This document shows, in pieces, positions 25,961-39,650 of a stretch of DNA of 64,000 bases. The DNA comes from Stratiolaelaps scimitus (Eukaryota; Arthropoda; Arachnida; Mesostigmata; Laelapidae). A program made the translations under genes and the position numbers. The first letter of the stretch is position 1. The number at the start of each line of letters is the position of its first letter. A model generated the notes under the pieces. That model was not told where the DNA came from, made no database searches, and worked only from the letters and a program-made list of their open reading frames with translations. The stretch is from NCBI GenBank assembly GCA_019614645.1, contig JABWDB010000004.1, forward strand, positions 23,994,001 through 24,058,000, given 5' to 3'.

Positions 25961-26997
25961 GTAAACGATTAAGGTCTGTTGAGTCACTGGCGCGACAAAC
26001 AGGGGTCTGAGGAGGCTGATGCGCATTACGTGTGCATGAACGTGGCTACCAACAAATTATTGTCTCTATGCATGTATAGATTGCACCTTAAATCTTACTT
26101 TTCGCAAGCGACTATTATTTGACTCAAACAGGCATGTACGTGAAGCTCAACTTTTATAGTGTCCTCTCGTCAATTACTGCAAATTTCCCCTCCCCAAGAC
26201 GAAGTACACTCATCGGCCTTATGTGTGTGCCTGGCAGGCTCAAGGAGCTCTGGTAATGAGCAATTTAGATTACTTTCGATCAGCACTGACTTCTATCGTT
26301 CGTTGTTTAGAGAACGATAGCGAACGTGGAAAGCGACTGAGAAGCGGCTTTGTGGAAGTAGTACCGTATTCGGAGAAAACGAACAGTGACTTAGCGTAGA
26401 GTCTAAACAAAAGCTTGTTATCTGGCAGGGCGAAGAGACGGGTTAATAGACTTGAAGGATTACGCTAGACGTCTAGATTCGGACCGATCTAGTGCAGTCG
26501 GCTAACGCGCCGCTGCTGAAAGGTAGTGAAATTGTTAATGAAGAGAAAAACGAATCAAATGCCTTTTGCTTTTGTGCCTGGTCATGGATTACTGAACATC
26601 AGCGTCTGTTCGGGTGTAGCAAATGGCACATCCACTTTACACTAGCAATTCTCGGAGGAGACATTCCCAATGTTCTTTTATACGAAGCGACCTTGAATTG
26701 TTCTACGTCCCGCCGGAGCAGACATCTCGTACCTTATTGCATAAAATGATATAGAAAAGGAGGTAATAGATGTGAAGTCGTACAAAGCCGATGCGTAATA
26801 TAGATGTAGGTCTCTCGTATCGTCAGATCCCCTCGTTGTATGAAGGTACGCTGGACCAAAGGCCGCCTGCGTCGACTTTCTTTCTGAAATTGTGGTTCTG
26901 AACCCCCTTTAATTCCGAAGGAAAACTAAGTGGGTCCCAATAGAACGACTATTCGGAGTCCAGAGCTGCAGGGCAGCTAGCCCGGCCACACCCAGGA
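25961..26997. other. Spacer with one tRNA A-box-like segment
   Basis: gtgcagtcggctaacgcgcc at about 26493-26512 resembles the D arm and A box of a tRNA or tRNA-derived SINE. No convincing B box or full cloverleaf follows, so no tRNA is called. Confidence 0.3.
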
Positions 26998-27062
26998 AAA
27001 ACCTTTCTTTGTGGAGGTCAGACGCTGTAGGGCAGCGTCTGACCTCCACAAAGAAAGGTTTT
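26998..27062. repeat. Perfect 30-bp inverted repeat (hairpin, 5-base loop)
   Basis: Positions 26998-27027 and 27033-27062 are exact reverse complements separated by taggg. The transcript of either strand would fold into a 30-bp perfect stem. A second, shorter stem with nearly the same apex (agctgcagggcagct, 26964-26978) lies 20 bases upstream. No element or gene family was recognised. Confidence 0.85.
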
Positions 27063-27379
27063 CAGTGTTGTCTTTGTTCTACAGGCTGCCGCCGTCTGCC
27101 CTCGGGGCTGCACGTTTTGTGTGCCCTGTATCCTCGTGACACGTGCTTCCCGAAGCGAGGGAATAATGGGTAGGGTGAACGTCGTCGTGCACCAAGCCTA
27201 TTGATTTGGTCTCGCAAATCTCGCACTAAAAGACGGTCTTAAATATACATTTAAGCGTACTGAATTCGACCAAGCTTTATTAAACAAAGCTCATTTTCAT
27301 TGAAATCTGTTTACACAATTTCGTTTCACATTTCTTTCAGGGTACCGAACATACAAGACCAAATTCATAGACTTGGATA

Positions 27380-28690
27380 CCGCTCCTTGCGGCCACACCT
27401 CTCTCCGCCGTCCCTCCGCTGGCACTGACGACTAACAGCCTTGTTTGAGTCCGTAGTTATTTAATTACACACGATGTGTGTAATTCCCTCGCGTGTTATT
27501 GATGCAGCACTCGGACCTTCGTCCCCACTGCCTCGTCGGGTCGGTGCACTCCGGATGACGTTCGGATCACACACGGGTGTTCGTGTTTTTCGCTGTGGGA
27601 GTGTCAGTATGTCTCTGCATGCGCCTCTGCCGCAATCTGTTAGGTTCGCATCAAGCAACGGCAGCCGAGTCGAGCCACCGCGATCAACTAACCCTGCTTC
27701 CAGCCGTGCTCCGCACCGCATTCTCTCCCCACCGTTCGCTCTGATTCCCACCCACTGCCTTTTTCCTTGGTCTGTCTGTCTCCATCTTCCATATTTCCGT
27801 TCTCGCATACGATTGTACGGAGGCAGACGGAGGAAGGTCAGAAAATGGCTGGCAAGAGTGGCCTCCGAGGAGGAGCTGAAGGTCGTTCGCGGAGGCGTAA
27901 GGAGGACGAGGGCACTCGTATGTGACGTTAGACTGCTGGGAGCTGCCGGGTATTGGAGGACATGGCGAGGGGAACACGAGGAGAAACGCACCAGCCTAGG
28001 GATAAAGAATTGCGGTTGTGAGTGTATATGTGCTACGGTGGCCGTGTTCGTAGTAGCGGAGACGCTGATGGTGGGAAGTTCCTTTCGGCTTTCGATGAAG
28101 CCGACCGGCGAACCACGTGGATTTGGCGGCGGCGGCGCCCTGCGGTACTAGCACCCAGCGTCTGGCGGCAGTCCGCCGTCTGAGCCGACTGGCGGGACCG
28201 AGAAGCCGAACGGTTTCGTAGGGTCCCTCGAACATCCCTCAAGAAGGCACTGCAGTTTCCGGTTCGATAACCGCGCTTCCGCCGACGGCGTTTCCGCAAC
28301 AGAGAGAAAAAGACACCGCAAAGAAGAGCACTATGGTAGCTATGGTGGCTGGTGGAAGGGGACACGCGGCATGGGTAGATGAGCGGACGCCGTGGGAAGA
28401 ACCGAGAAGCACAGGCCGTAAAAACCGGGCAGAATTCTCATCGCGGGCTCGCGCGCCAGCGTTACGCGATTCGCGAGGACACGATTCGATGAGGACGACG
28501 ATTCAATGACTATGGATGGGGAGCGAATGATAGTAGCGGATTGTGGGTGTAGTTGCGATAGCGAAGACAGAGCACCTTGAGAGAGAGAGAGACAGAGAGA
28601 AGGAGGCGACAGGATAAAGAATCGGGGTAAAAAGCTTAAACGGCGCGGGCGAGTATTTTTACGAGGTATCCTCATGAACACCGTCCCAGG
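27380..28690. other. CpG-rich block with the longest plus-strand ORF of the left region
   Basis: The 225-codon ORF at 27474-28151 (+) overlaps a 176-codon minus ORF and smaller ones. Its translation shows no domain, and it starts inside a palindrome with no plausible upstream exon. I treat it as non-coding. Confidence 0.5.
27463..27485. repeat. 10-bp perfect inverted repeat
   Basis: aattacacac (27463-27472) and gtgtgtaatt (27476-27485) flank gat, at the left edge of a CpG-rich block. Confidence 0.7.
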
Positions 28691-29915
28691 AAGATGCTAT
28701 TGCAACATTGATCGGATTGCAAAATTGACTTTTAACATCCGATGACGTAGATGAGACCGCTTCGGCATTAACGAAATGTCTGATGTAACTAAGAAACTAG
28801 GAGAATCTATAAAAATCACAACAATCGGCCGGTCAATGTATATATCTATGGGTGACACGACAAAACAGCGAGGTTACGCTTTAGTGAGCAAAGCATTGAG
28901 TTATTTCACCTGTCTAATTGTGATACTCACTTATGGGGTGCTATACGACAGCGCTGCGACACCGCATATTTGATCAAAAGGAGCACAACACAAGTTATCG
29001 AGTCATAACACCGATGAACTAATGAAATGAAATTAGTCAATATACAGTCGAGCGAGGGATGGGGAAAGCTAGCTGAGCATCGCTGTGTGGGAGAAGAAAG
29101 TTACTACCTAAGAGCGACACCGCGTTTTTGCTATTTCGCGCTGCAGATATACATAAACAAGACCTCTATGCCCGGTAGCTCTGTAGCAGTCGCTTAGTTG
29201 TGGGTGGTGCAAGGGGGCAGCACACCTCCGCGGCGTTAGCTCCCGTCTGCAGACGATGGTTATCGAAGCTTCCTAATGCCTTTCTAGTGATCAGAGATAA
29301 CTACCACACCGTCACCGACGCCAATGACACGACCCGCTGACATTTCCCACTGAATGCATCCATTCAGCGAGATGGCCGTCCACTCCGACGGTCGGCGAGA
29401 GCCAGCAGCTGGTGTCGACCGGGCAGGCCAGCATGCTCATCTATGTCGGATCGTCTCAAGCCAAACCGCCCCTATGAGCTAACTATTAATCGATGCATTC
29501 TCAGCGTGTGTTCAAGCAGTCATGCTTGTTTGGAAATGGCCACTGATTACTACTAGATGAGAGAAGAGGGCATGAGGAGAGGACGATACGGGAGGACCGA
29601 GGGAGACGATATTCATGCAACCCAGGCTAAAAATACGCTCTAAAGCACGAGTGCGTTCGCTTGCTTATGCTGCACATTGGACGCGTGCCTTGTTGATACG
29701 CAATGGGGGCGTCACTCGTTGAGTTAGTTATTAATATTTTACGAGGCAGCTTGCAGGATATAATTATACAGTAGTACATACTTGCAGAAGTATTGCTTGC
29801 AGTGATGGTGATCTATTAGAATGGCAGCTATCTAGTCGTACGGGCTGAGTTATACAAGTGTTGATAAGAAAGCAGTTCATTAAGGATAACATCTTGCTTG
29901 ACTAAAAAGTACTGC

Positions 29916-29961
<46 letters not shown>

Positions 29962-32900
29962 CTTTCTTACTTAGTTGTGGCTACAAATGGAAGTGTTCCT
30001 TGGCATATGCCGAGCATATAATATGTTTCAATTTAATTATTTAGGTATGAGCAACCCCGGCCAATTTTTAAAAAAGAGCAATTCGAATTATATGAGCCGT
30101 GCCGCATCGTCGACGTTTCCTACAACATCAAATAAACTGGCAACAAATAAACCGAGAATGACCCATTTTCTAAAAACATCGAGCTAAGCATCCATTTTTC
30201 ATATAATGACTAATAGGAGGGGTCAGCATGCCGAACTGTGTTCGTTACACGTTAGTCCTTGAACACGTTGTGTGAAATAGAACCTCTCAGAATGAGTTCC
30301 GCATTATAAACACATATATCTATATGCATGCCCCTCTCTTTCCTTAATCTTCTTGCGCACATATATTTACAATACACGTACAGGCATACGCTGAAGCTAT
30401 GTCTACAATGTACACGTATTTCTGTACAATGCTCTTAATAACGGCGGATGGTGTGACATAGCCCAGGGTGTTACGCTGTTAGACGTACATTGGGCTGCCT
30501 CTGTCGGCCAGCGTCAGGATACGACCGGCGTGCGTGCTGGAGTTCCCTCTTGCCTCGTCCCCGGATGTCCGGCGACAGCCTGGTAGCTTCGCCGCTCCTC
30601 TTGTTAGGAATAGGGAGACGCTCGGGAAGCGCCACTAAGCAACGCGCTCGATATACCTGCCTACACAGACAGAATCGCTTTGAAGTAAGCGGGGAGCACA
30701 TGGTCATTCGTCCTGCTTCTGTCCGCCGGAGCCGCACGAGGCCTGGGTGTCAGAATAGCGTACGAGAGACGGGAGGGGTCAGATAGTGGTGCTGGGGTTG
30801 TGTGCGCACCCGAGTCGAGTGGTAACGACCCTTGAAGACAAGAGGTCTTGAGAACGATGTGTGTGTCGTAGACGTGGGGGAAACGCAGATCGTTGTTAAG
30901 ACCGCCTCTCCGCTTCGTCTCCTTGTGGAAAAGTGAGACCTCTGATCCAACAAGAGTGTAGGGAGGAATAGGCGAGAACGGAGACGGTCGCCCAGAGGTG
31001 GGCCCGGAGACAGCCCAAAGGAGGAATGCTCGTACTGCGTGCCATCGCTGTAGTTTGTCCTCAGCTTTTCGCACAAAGAAAGATACGAAGGAATTCACTA
31101 GACAATTTGATTTCCGGAAAGGCATACAAACCGCACTCACACGCGTAAAGCATCCAAGGATCCACCGTTAGAAGGAGAGGATAAGACTCGCACAGGGAGA
31201 TAGTAGGAAGAGACGTTGAATCACAAGGGATGTAAGTTGGGAGGAATACGAGGTAAGCAGATAGAGGCGAATACATTGGCTGGGTTGCTGTGTAGGTACC
31301 TACCAATATCCAGGCGGATACGACTTGGGAACAGTCAGCGTTGCTCTGCCTCGGCTGGAAGGCGAAAGGCGACTCAACAGTCGATGGGAACGAAGAACCT
31401 GTAGAACTGATTGGCAGAGTACAACGGTCGGTGTAAGATAGACTTTGCGTACGAGAAAGCACACACAACAATGTGTCACAAGGCGCTGACTCGATACTAG
31501 TGACATATGCAGGATAGCACTGTTGTTTCTGGTTGCCACCATACACCTGGCGGTTGGTTTGCGACAGACGTTGGGCGTCGTCAAAAGTCTTGTATCTGCG
31601 CCAAAAGACGCCACAAGCAGCAAAACGCATATGGAGCCTAAACCAATGCTATGCATATATATATATATATGCAGTAAGTTGGATGCTTGCGATAAAATAC
31701 AATGCTCTCTTTTAGCATGCCGTGATGCCTGGCCAAGGACGTAGGCTTACTTCTGGCGGGACTGCCTAGACATTAAATTCGCTCATTCCATGCTTCGAGC
31801 TGCGTCTGTCCCGCGTTTGTGTCGGGAACCTTATTGTGTGCAGATACTCGACCTCCTCTTTCTGCTCATCCTTAGTCTATTCTATCGGTTTTTCTTCGCA
31901 ACGTATCCAAATATATGCCACTCAGCCGGTGGACTCAACCGATGACGACAATACATCGACTTGGCAGTTGACTAGCCACGTAGAGCTATCATAAAAATGT
32001 TCCTTGACAGCGAATATAAAAGGAAATATACGTAGTATTTCTCTTGGACGACTTCTATTATGACATGAGTACTGCTTCACAGGGAAGCATGTGTGGGTTT
32101 CTCGTTGGAATATACAAATGATGGATAGAAAATATTTCTACGTTGTCTTATTCACGGGTATCACGCAGAAATTACTCAGTGAATAAACAACCTGTTCCAC
32201 TGATATCATTAATGTTTGCATGAGTTTGACGTAGTACTTGAAACACTCCAACTGTGAAGACGATTATTCAGCCTATTGTATTAGTCATTATATACATTGT
32301 TATTTAACCCATATTCCATGGGACTTAAGGCATCGATAAGGACATTTTATATCGCTGAACTATTAACTATGATAATTGCAGTTTTAATTTCTACGTTGAA
32401 CATCTAACTTATCTGTTTTTCGGGTTTGTGTCATTCGACATCCGGTGTCCAAACATACACAGAAAAAGCCTCGTACTGAAATACTTCCTTCTTTTCACTG
32501 AATATTTATATAGGAGCTCTGCACATTTAGGCAACCACGTGTAACAAAATACGAAGACTAACCCAGATTACAAACTATACGTAACAACGCAGACAGCTAG
32601 AATAGTTGTTAGCATGACGTGTATATTGTGTGCCGTTCTTGCGGTTCTTACTCTGCTGGGGATGAAGGTACACAATGTAGAAAGCCAATGTGTCTTACAA
32701 GTTACGGCAAACCGTCTGATGAGATGACGATGCCCGAGGCGATGGTCCCATTTCGTGTAGTTTCCTTCTCGCTCTATTTGAATACCATAGACAGAAGAAG
32801 GTTAGTCGGTTCCAGCAGGAACGAATTTATGTGCAGTACGAGTCGCAGCCTGTGAAGGGCATTCTGAAAGTTTATTGACTTTCTTGGTATTTATAATAGT

Positions 32901-33189
32901 ATAGATTATCACTTTCGCAAGGTTAATACAATGCACATCACCACCTACTCCCCTAAGCGGATTCGCAGCTTAGCTTATTTATACATGTATTTCTATGTTA
33001 TATTTTATGTTTTATTCATGTCTCACCTATCGAACGAACGATGCTGTAGGTGCTGTCATACGGTTGCATCCATGACCTCTCCGTTCGCGTTGGAACCCTT
33101 AAATTTCTCCTTATCATGCGTCGAAGACGACCATGTATCTCCTTAAAGACGGTCATGTTCCGTGCGACTTAGGGTGGGTGAGGCGCTGT
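28691..33189. other. Spacer without recognisable genes
   Basis: Includes a long (TA)n tract (29916-29957) and overlapping ORFs at 30.47-31.66 kb (up to 189 codons, minus) without recognisable family. From 31.75 to 33.15 kb it is AT-rich with nothing seen. Confidence 0.5.
29916..29957. repeat. (TA)n microsatellite, among the longest in the window
   Basis: About 21 uninterrupted TA units. Confidence 0.9.
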
Positions 33190-34445
33190 AACAGACTTCC
33201 TTGAAATCGTCAAAGGTCCTCGTCGAGAGCGAGCAGGCGCGAACCCGAACGAGGCCGTTTGGCCCGTGCTGCCTGAGGTCGCCGTCGTCCAAGTGCACCA
33301 CCGAAATTCACCCGCAGCCACCCGGGGGATGGGGCAAAGTGGTGTCCATTACGAACTCATTAACGGGCAGGCGGCATTCATTAGTCAAACATTAATTGCA
33401 AGCCATGCCACTCGCAGTCCCCGGCTACACGCACACTTGCTCCACCATTACACCTTTTCCCTCCATACTGCTCCCTGGTTATTACCCATTTCCCCTGCAT
33501 GGTTTCCGTCATCCTCTATGGTGATGTGCGGCCTCTATGGATGACACCCCCCCCCACCTGCTCGGTAACCAGGAGATGCGTGGAAAGGCGTGAGGGAAAC
33601 ACGAGGGGGACCCACAGACCAACCGGACAACCGGCATCGCTCGAGTCGGTAACGGAAACACGGTGGGGCCGACCACCCACCAATGCCAATGTGCTGGGCA
33701 GTATGCGTTGCTGTGGTTAGAGATGTGTGTTTGCGGTATGTTCCATCTACGAAAGGACAGAGTAGTAGTCCCGCCGCGCTCTCATTCTCCCGCTAGCGAA
33801 CACCATATAGGCTCGTAGCGGGTCCTTCTACCGCCGGCGTCGGACAACAGCTCCACCGACTCCGCCAGAGGTGGAAGATTGGATGACGAACGGGACTCAT
33901 GGTGGAGAAACCCATGTTGGAAGAGCAAGCACAAGAATAAGTGGCCCAGAGAGCGAGATCGGGGAGGGGGGGGAGTGATATACATGCGAGTGTGGTGGGA
34001 GAAATAGAAGAAAAATTACAACGACGTGAAAGCAGTCGCGGCGTTGACGCAGGTCGGCGGGTCCGTCGGTCGACGGGTAGCACCCCTGGAGGGTGCGCTC
34101 GCTATGAGAAGCGACTGCTATCGCTGGCCGTGATTGCCTTTGCTCTGTACCGCAGCCGTGGTACGATGAGTCCCACAGAGCTCCGTAGCCGGCTGCAACT
34201 GCAACGGATGAAGCTAGTGCTGCACAGTGATGGCTAGTGCCGCTACACCCGCTGAATGATGGGCGATAGTCCTGAGCTGACAGAGTTTCTGAAGGAGAAT
34301 GAATGCGAAGGGCTTCGAAAGACAGGTGGGGGCAAAGGGAGAGCGGAAAAATGATTGGAGGGAAAAGATGGAAGTTCCCTACTAGTTGTCGCACGAGGTG
34401 CAAGTGGTGGAAACAAGACTTCACCGCTGTAGACCAGAATCAGTG
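33190..34445. other. CpG-rich, ORF-shadowed block
   Basis: Overlapping ORFs on both strands (175 codons minus at 33897-34424) without recognisable protein. The right edge passes into a (TA)n cluster. Confidence 0.5.
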
Positions 34446-34484
34446 AATTGTGATCGGTGCAAGGGCAGGTGCTTGGAGTGGTGT

Positions 34485-34487
34485 ATG

Positions 34488-34519
<32 letters not shown>

Positions 34520-34632
34520 CATACATACATTTATATGCCATTAAGCCCGACGCGTTAGAAGTAGCTGCATATGATCTATCTACCTTTGAATAAAGTGCGC
34601 CTATATATGTATATATATATATATATATATAG
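34485..34632. repeat. Cluster of (TA)n and (CATA)n microsatellites
   Basis: TA runs at about 34489-34513 and 34602-34631 flank a CATA tract at about 34514-34530. Confidence 0.85.
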
Positions 34633-37339
34633 AGGGGAGGGGAGAGAATTAGTTTACCGAATCGATTTATTAGTAGCAATACTTTGTACGTACAAAGCAG
34701 ACGTCCCTCAGTTGCGATTTTCTCGGTCCTTCGACAGTAATATAATAATAATAATAATAGCCATCGTCACAATACTGATATACAGCTGCTTCCAACGCGT
34801 GCGACTTAATGGAATAGAAATGTTTACGTATTGTACAGTTGCTGCGACTATATTTTGGTGATCATTTCCTGGATCAAAGTAGTCAGTTCTCCGAACTCGT
34901 TCAAGCTATGAGCTCTTTAGTAATAATGTGTAAAAGCTGTATCGCCTGATCACGCTGGCCCATTAGTCGACTTCGGATTGAGTAACACCAAGTCCTTCCA
35001 TGTCCTCGGCCAATATCGTTCTATTGGTGAGTTATAGTCGGTTATTTCTGGTTCTATTGGTACTCAACGTATTCCAAATATCGTCATCGATCCATATTAC
35101 GCGTCCCACCACATCACAGTGGAGGGGTGATGTGCCGTGCGACGTCTTCAGCGGCCTTGAGAGTGTCATCTCCAAAAGTTTTGGGTTAGTTGTATTTCCA
35201 GTCTCGGTAACCGCCAAGCAAGGTCCGGCTCAAATATCGAACTTCGAGGCTAATGGACCTCGTCGAGGTGCACGCTTGTCGAGCCGATCTTTATACTAAT
35301 ACCGGGTGTCACTTGGAGTTTTGGCTAGACTTGCCCGTCGGACTTCTTGGCTTCATGCAGCAATAAGATTTGCCCTGAACATGGAAAAACGAACCTCATT
35401 GACACTATCAGAATGTTTGTTCGGCTTACAGTAAGCCTCATCGCACACTACCTGAAATCTACTCGCTAATTTAGTTGTTGTTAGAACAGTCCCCTCTAAG
35501 CTGTAATTGTGATCTCACAGTTTTGGGCTACCTACGCTGCATGATATAATCTCATTCTGATAGAAAAACCTTGCTCAGCACAAACATTCGTTGCCTGTCT
35601 TCGATTAGTAGACAAAACGAACAAAAGCAGATTTACTGGTGAACTGGTAAATCTTTACGCTGATCCGGGTTACGCAACTTCAGCATGACACAATATATCA
35701 ACTATCGAAATGCTCCGCAACCTTACACATAGATGTCTTCTGCGCTCTACGTACTATCACCGTGATAGTCTAATTATCATTGCGTGTAAGTGCGGGAAAT
35801 CAGGCACACGTCCTAAGAGGGGGCGATACTCCTTTGAAAATTTTCTTCGAAAATTCGACGGTCTGCCAGCTACGGCAAACGCCAACATCGGTCCGTTATT
35901 GTTCATAAATGGCCTTCTCTCATAAATACGAAGCTAGCACAACGAAGCTTCATAGAGCAGGCCTACCTATATACCCCTCGACACAACGCGCACACACACA
36001 CACTTGCAAAGATACCATATCATATATCTGCACTGGTATTTGGTGTTGTTATAACTTATTTTCCCGTGCATTTGCCTCTGATTTTGTTTACGAACATTGC
36101 CCCGTGGCCTCCCGCCGCCTAGGTGGTCACCACTGCCCCCCAGCAGGGGACAGGGACCATGCGGAAATTGTTACTACAGATCTCTCTCTCTCTCTTGCGA
36201 TTTCTCGGGGGGCTGTTCCCGCTTTCACGTAGCTCAGATGTGATCGTTATCTTCAGGGGAATTCCCCGCATCGCTGACCGCTATGGTCACGTCACCTGAA
36301 ACATCGCGCGCAATTATTCTCCTGTGCGGCCAGTCAACGCTGAGTCTATTCCAGTTGCCATTCGCTACTGCTGCGGTGCATGGATAGATAGATGGTTGTT
36401 GTTTTTTGTCCTGTTGTGATCTTATCATCGATGTCGCTCGCGCGTAATCAGGGATAGCTCATTATCGCCAGAAGTATCTACATATAACCGTCGCCATATT
36501 ATAATGTATGGATGCTAGGCATGTCATGTGTGAGGGTATATATATATATATATATATGTCGTTTACTTCATGAACAAATGGAAGATGTATTCGACTGTGA
36601 CAGTGAGTAGAGCATACGGTAATTATTCGACTACCATTGAACGTCAATTAGCCGCGACCGGTTACACATTGTTGATCGTGGTGAGCATAAGCCATTTCGC
36701 TTATAGGTAACTAACAAACACTCCCGGTGGCGTACAATAGCGCATTGTGCTTCGAGGACTTTGTGCCTTCAAGCGGCAATCGTATGATGTTTAATGGAGA
36801 CGGGCGTGATTTTTAATGGCACGTCTCTGGTGGTTGTAGACATTGTCAGGGCAAAGGAGAGATAAAATGTTGCCAGAATCCATTTACTGGATTGGTTTTT
36901 GCTCTGTTGCACCTCCAATTGTACTACTTCAAAAGTCATTTGCGAAATTCATTCTTGTTGTAAGCTGTGAAAATGTCGACAGCTTTGCATAGCGCTCGTA
37001 CGATGTTGGATTCTGCTCACGTCAGCACCTCTAACTGAAAACTCACGTCAATAAACATGTGTGCTTTATTAGCAAGGGAATTTCGCTATGTATGTCTATT
37101 ATATAATAGTTCCACTTTGATTTTCATGCGCGTATCTCCTCATCTCGCATGTGCAGCACAAGGCCATTTTAAACTACGCTCGCACCACATATGTTCTTTA
37201 TATATTTTGTAAGTCAACGGCCTATTTCCTATACACCCCCCGCCCGTCCATGGTTTCGTCGACGATGAAGAAGGCAGGAGATACTTGCAGAGCAATGGGG
37301 GCACCGCGTAATATAGTGCAAGGATTTGAGAAGCGATGA
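34633..37339. other. AT-rich spacer
   Basis: A 99-codon plus ORF at 35000-35299 starts with a hydrophobic, signal-like N-terminus, but no phase-1 donor links it to the SNS-like exons. A TA run lies at 36536-36557. Nothing else recognised. Confidence 0.45.
36536..36557. repeat. (TA)n microsatellite
   Basis: Uninterrupted TA dinucleotides. Confidence 0.85.
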
Positions 37340-38240
37340 CTCTCGACAACTCAACCCTTCCAGCCGTTTCGTGGCTCTCAGCGACCCCGTTTTTCTTTTT
37401 TCGCCTGGTCCTCCCTATTGCGGTTTCTCGTGGCGTCAAATGAGATTCTAGAAGCGCGACCCAGGCTCGCCCGCCCAGGCTCACCGAGCGCTTACACTCA
37501 GCCGCGCCAGTCAGTAATGGCGGGGGCGGCGGCGGCAGCGCCAGCAGAGAGCGTCGAGACGCGGCCGGTACTGCCGAGACTCGAGCTCGTCTGAGGAAAA
37601 GTGCCGGGTAAGCACTGTCGACGCAAGAAAGACGAAGGAACGAAGCAGTTTTTCGAGCGGTTGGCTGAGGAGATGAGGGGAGCCGCGGGCTCGGGTCCCC
37701 CTTATCCGACATGAGGTTTGCAAAACGCAAGAGGGAAGAAGTCTCTCTCTTTTTTAGACCAGTACATTGTGTAGTGGTAGTAGTTGTAGTAGTAGTAGTA
37801 AAAGAGAAATAAGTAGAGTAGGAGACGATGATGAGAAAGAAGGAGAAATCAAGGTCGGTAGGAGAGGGCGAGACTATTGCTGCTGCCGGCATGCCAGCCT
37901 CTCGGAACGATGTATATAGAAGAAAAAATAACTCGACGACTATCTGGAGGAACCTCGTTTTTCGTCTTCTGCCTCTGGAAGAAGCCGGCAGCGGAGGCAC
38001 AGGCTGTTGTTCGTAGCAAATCGCTTTGGATGTGCACCCTCTCGTAAGAGTGTGGAAGAGTGAAGCTCTCTACCGTCCTTTTCATCTCTGTTGTGCGGGG
38101 GGACATCAGAAGGATAGAAGGGTCTGGCTAGGACAGCTTGTAGGACAGCGGACGAGGAGGACAAATCCGTTCTCAAGCGCCCACTTTTGTAATTCGCCCT
38201 TAACGTCCCCTTCCTAAACACGCCCACACGCCAACAAAGT
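37340..38240. other. CpG-rich block with the longest ORF of the window (286 codons, minus), not called as a gene
   Basis: The minus ORF at 37140-38000 is dominated by low-complexity text: a run of Thr encoded by a GTA/GTG repeat at about 37768-37800, a Pro run, and Ser/Arg-rich stretches. It overlaps plus ORFs and resembles no protein. A coding role is unlikely but not excluded. Confidence 0.45.
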
Positions 38241-38529
38241 GTTAAAGGTGTTCACGACGGATGGTGAGTTTTCGATTTACTCTTGGTATAGCAGGCAGGG
38301 TAAAGTGTTCACGCATGAGGTTAAAGATTAAGATACGTAAACTGAAGGGCGTTGACAAGATGACATGCGAATTTGCGCTATCAGCGTGGCCTTCGCACGC
38401 ACATCGGGTGAACGGGTCAAATTCAGGCAAACTCGATGTTAATACAAGAACTTACTTGCAGACATTTTAAAAACGACGATTTATACATGCACAATGTACT
38501 GAAATATGAATAGCGTGTCCCGTAAATTA

Positions 38530-39650
38530 GGTCAGTTTTTTAGTCTGTGTACATCCTGCGCTGTGAAGGCTGGTCTGCGGGCTACTCTGATGTCCTGCCG
38601 AGGCTTTCAAGGGCCTACGAGGTCCGGCCCCGACGCCTATCCGTTTGAGGTCCCTATCCCTTCTCTGTGCACTTCCACTTATCTGACAAGGAGGGACTAA
38701 CGAAAAATGAGAAATAGAGAGAAAGAGAGTACAGAACAAACGAGAAAGAGACCGAGAGAATCAAGCTGTAGACGATAGCCACACGGGACACCACGGTTTG
38801 GGGTGTCTAAGGGCTGGGGTATGGGGGTGTGGGAGTGGATGAGAGGAACGAGTCCGCAGTTGAAGGTCGTCCCCGCTGCCATCACAATCCCACTGTAGTC
38901 TCTGCAGAGCGCGCTGCCTGTCGTTTTCATGACCCGGGCGACGTTTCTGCGCTTCTGCAGGGTTGTACTGGCGTACGGTGCACCATCGCTACGGGAAAGG
39001 AGTTGAAGCTAGAACCCCATCCATTAGTACCCTATATGCCGCTTGGTGCTGCTGCTGGTGCCCCACTGCAGCTATACTCGCTTCTCTTTTCGGAACCCTT
39101 CGACTGGTAGCAGCCCTGTCGCGGTGGCGGTGGTGAACACTGAGGGCTGCCCAGAGGTACCCAGGAGACCGCGTTGTTCCGTCGTCTTCTACTGCGCTGA
39201 CGAAAGGAAGAGAGAGAGAGAGAGATAGCTCTAGCGTCGAGTTCCAGAGTCCCCGTGTCGCTTGCACTGCTCTCCGTGCAGCGCCATCACTTCCTGCAGT
39301 ACGTGCCTGCTCTCTCCCGTGCGCTCTCTAGAGCACTTCACTTAGGACTGAGTCCAACGAGACCCGACCAGCCAGCAGCTGCTCAATGGCGGTTTCGCTC
39401 CATCGTCAGTCACGAGTATCTTGCAAGCTGACCCGCCAGGATTATATACAATATTATCTCTTCGTCTTTTTCCCCCATCTTTCTCAACCGAGGCGGCCCA
39501 TTTTGTGCCAGAGAGAGAGAGAGAGACAGAATGGGAGATCCCTCTTGAAGCTCTTGTGAATTTTGCTGTCCTTCACGCCTCCTCTGTCTCGGCCGCGACG
39601 TCCGCCGATGGCTTCAGTGACACCCGCCTGCTTCCGTTTCTATATGTATT
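38530..39650. other. Moderately GC-rich block with purine/pyrimidine tracts
   Basis: Contains GA-rich stretches near 38710-38760 and 39206-39224 and a second GA tract near 39510-39528. ORFs of 60-94 codons occur on both strands without recognisable products. Confidence 0.4.

Noticed and set aside
27474..28151. 225-codon plus-strand ORF
   Set aside because: It lies in a CpG-rich block with equally long ORFs on the opposite strand, no recognisable domain, and its start lies in a palindrome.
31061..31630. 189-codon minus-strand ORF
   Set aside because: Composition is unlike a folded protein, no family recognised, other ORFs overlap it on both strands.
35000..35299. ORF with hydrophobic, signal-like N-terminus considered as the missing first exon of the receptor gene
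   Set aside because: The available GT sites near the hydrophobic segment are not in phase 1, so it cannot splice in frame to 44907 or 50774. The rest of the ORF resembles nothing in the family.
37140..38000. 286-codon minus-strand ORF, longest in the window
   Set aside because: Its translation is low-complexity (Thr run from a trinucleotide repeat, Pro run, Ser/Arg-rich), overlapping ORFs exist on the other strand, and no domain or splice context was seen.
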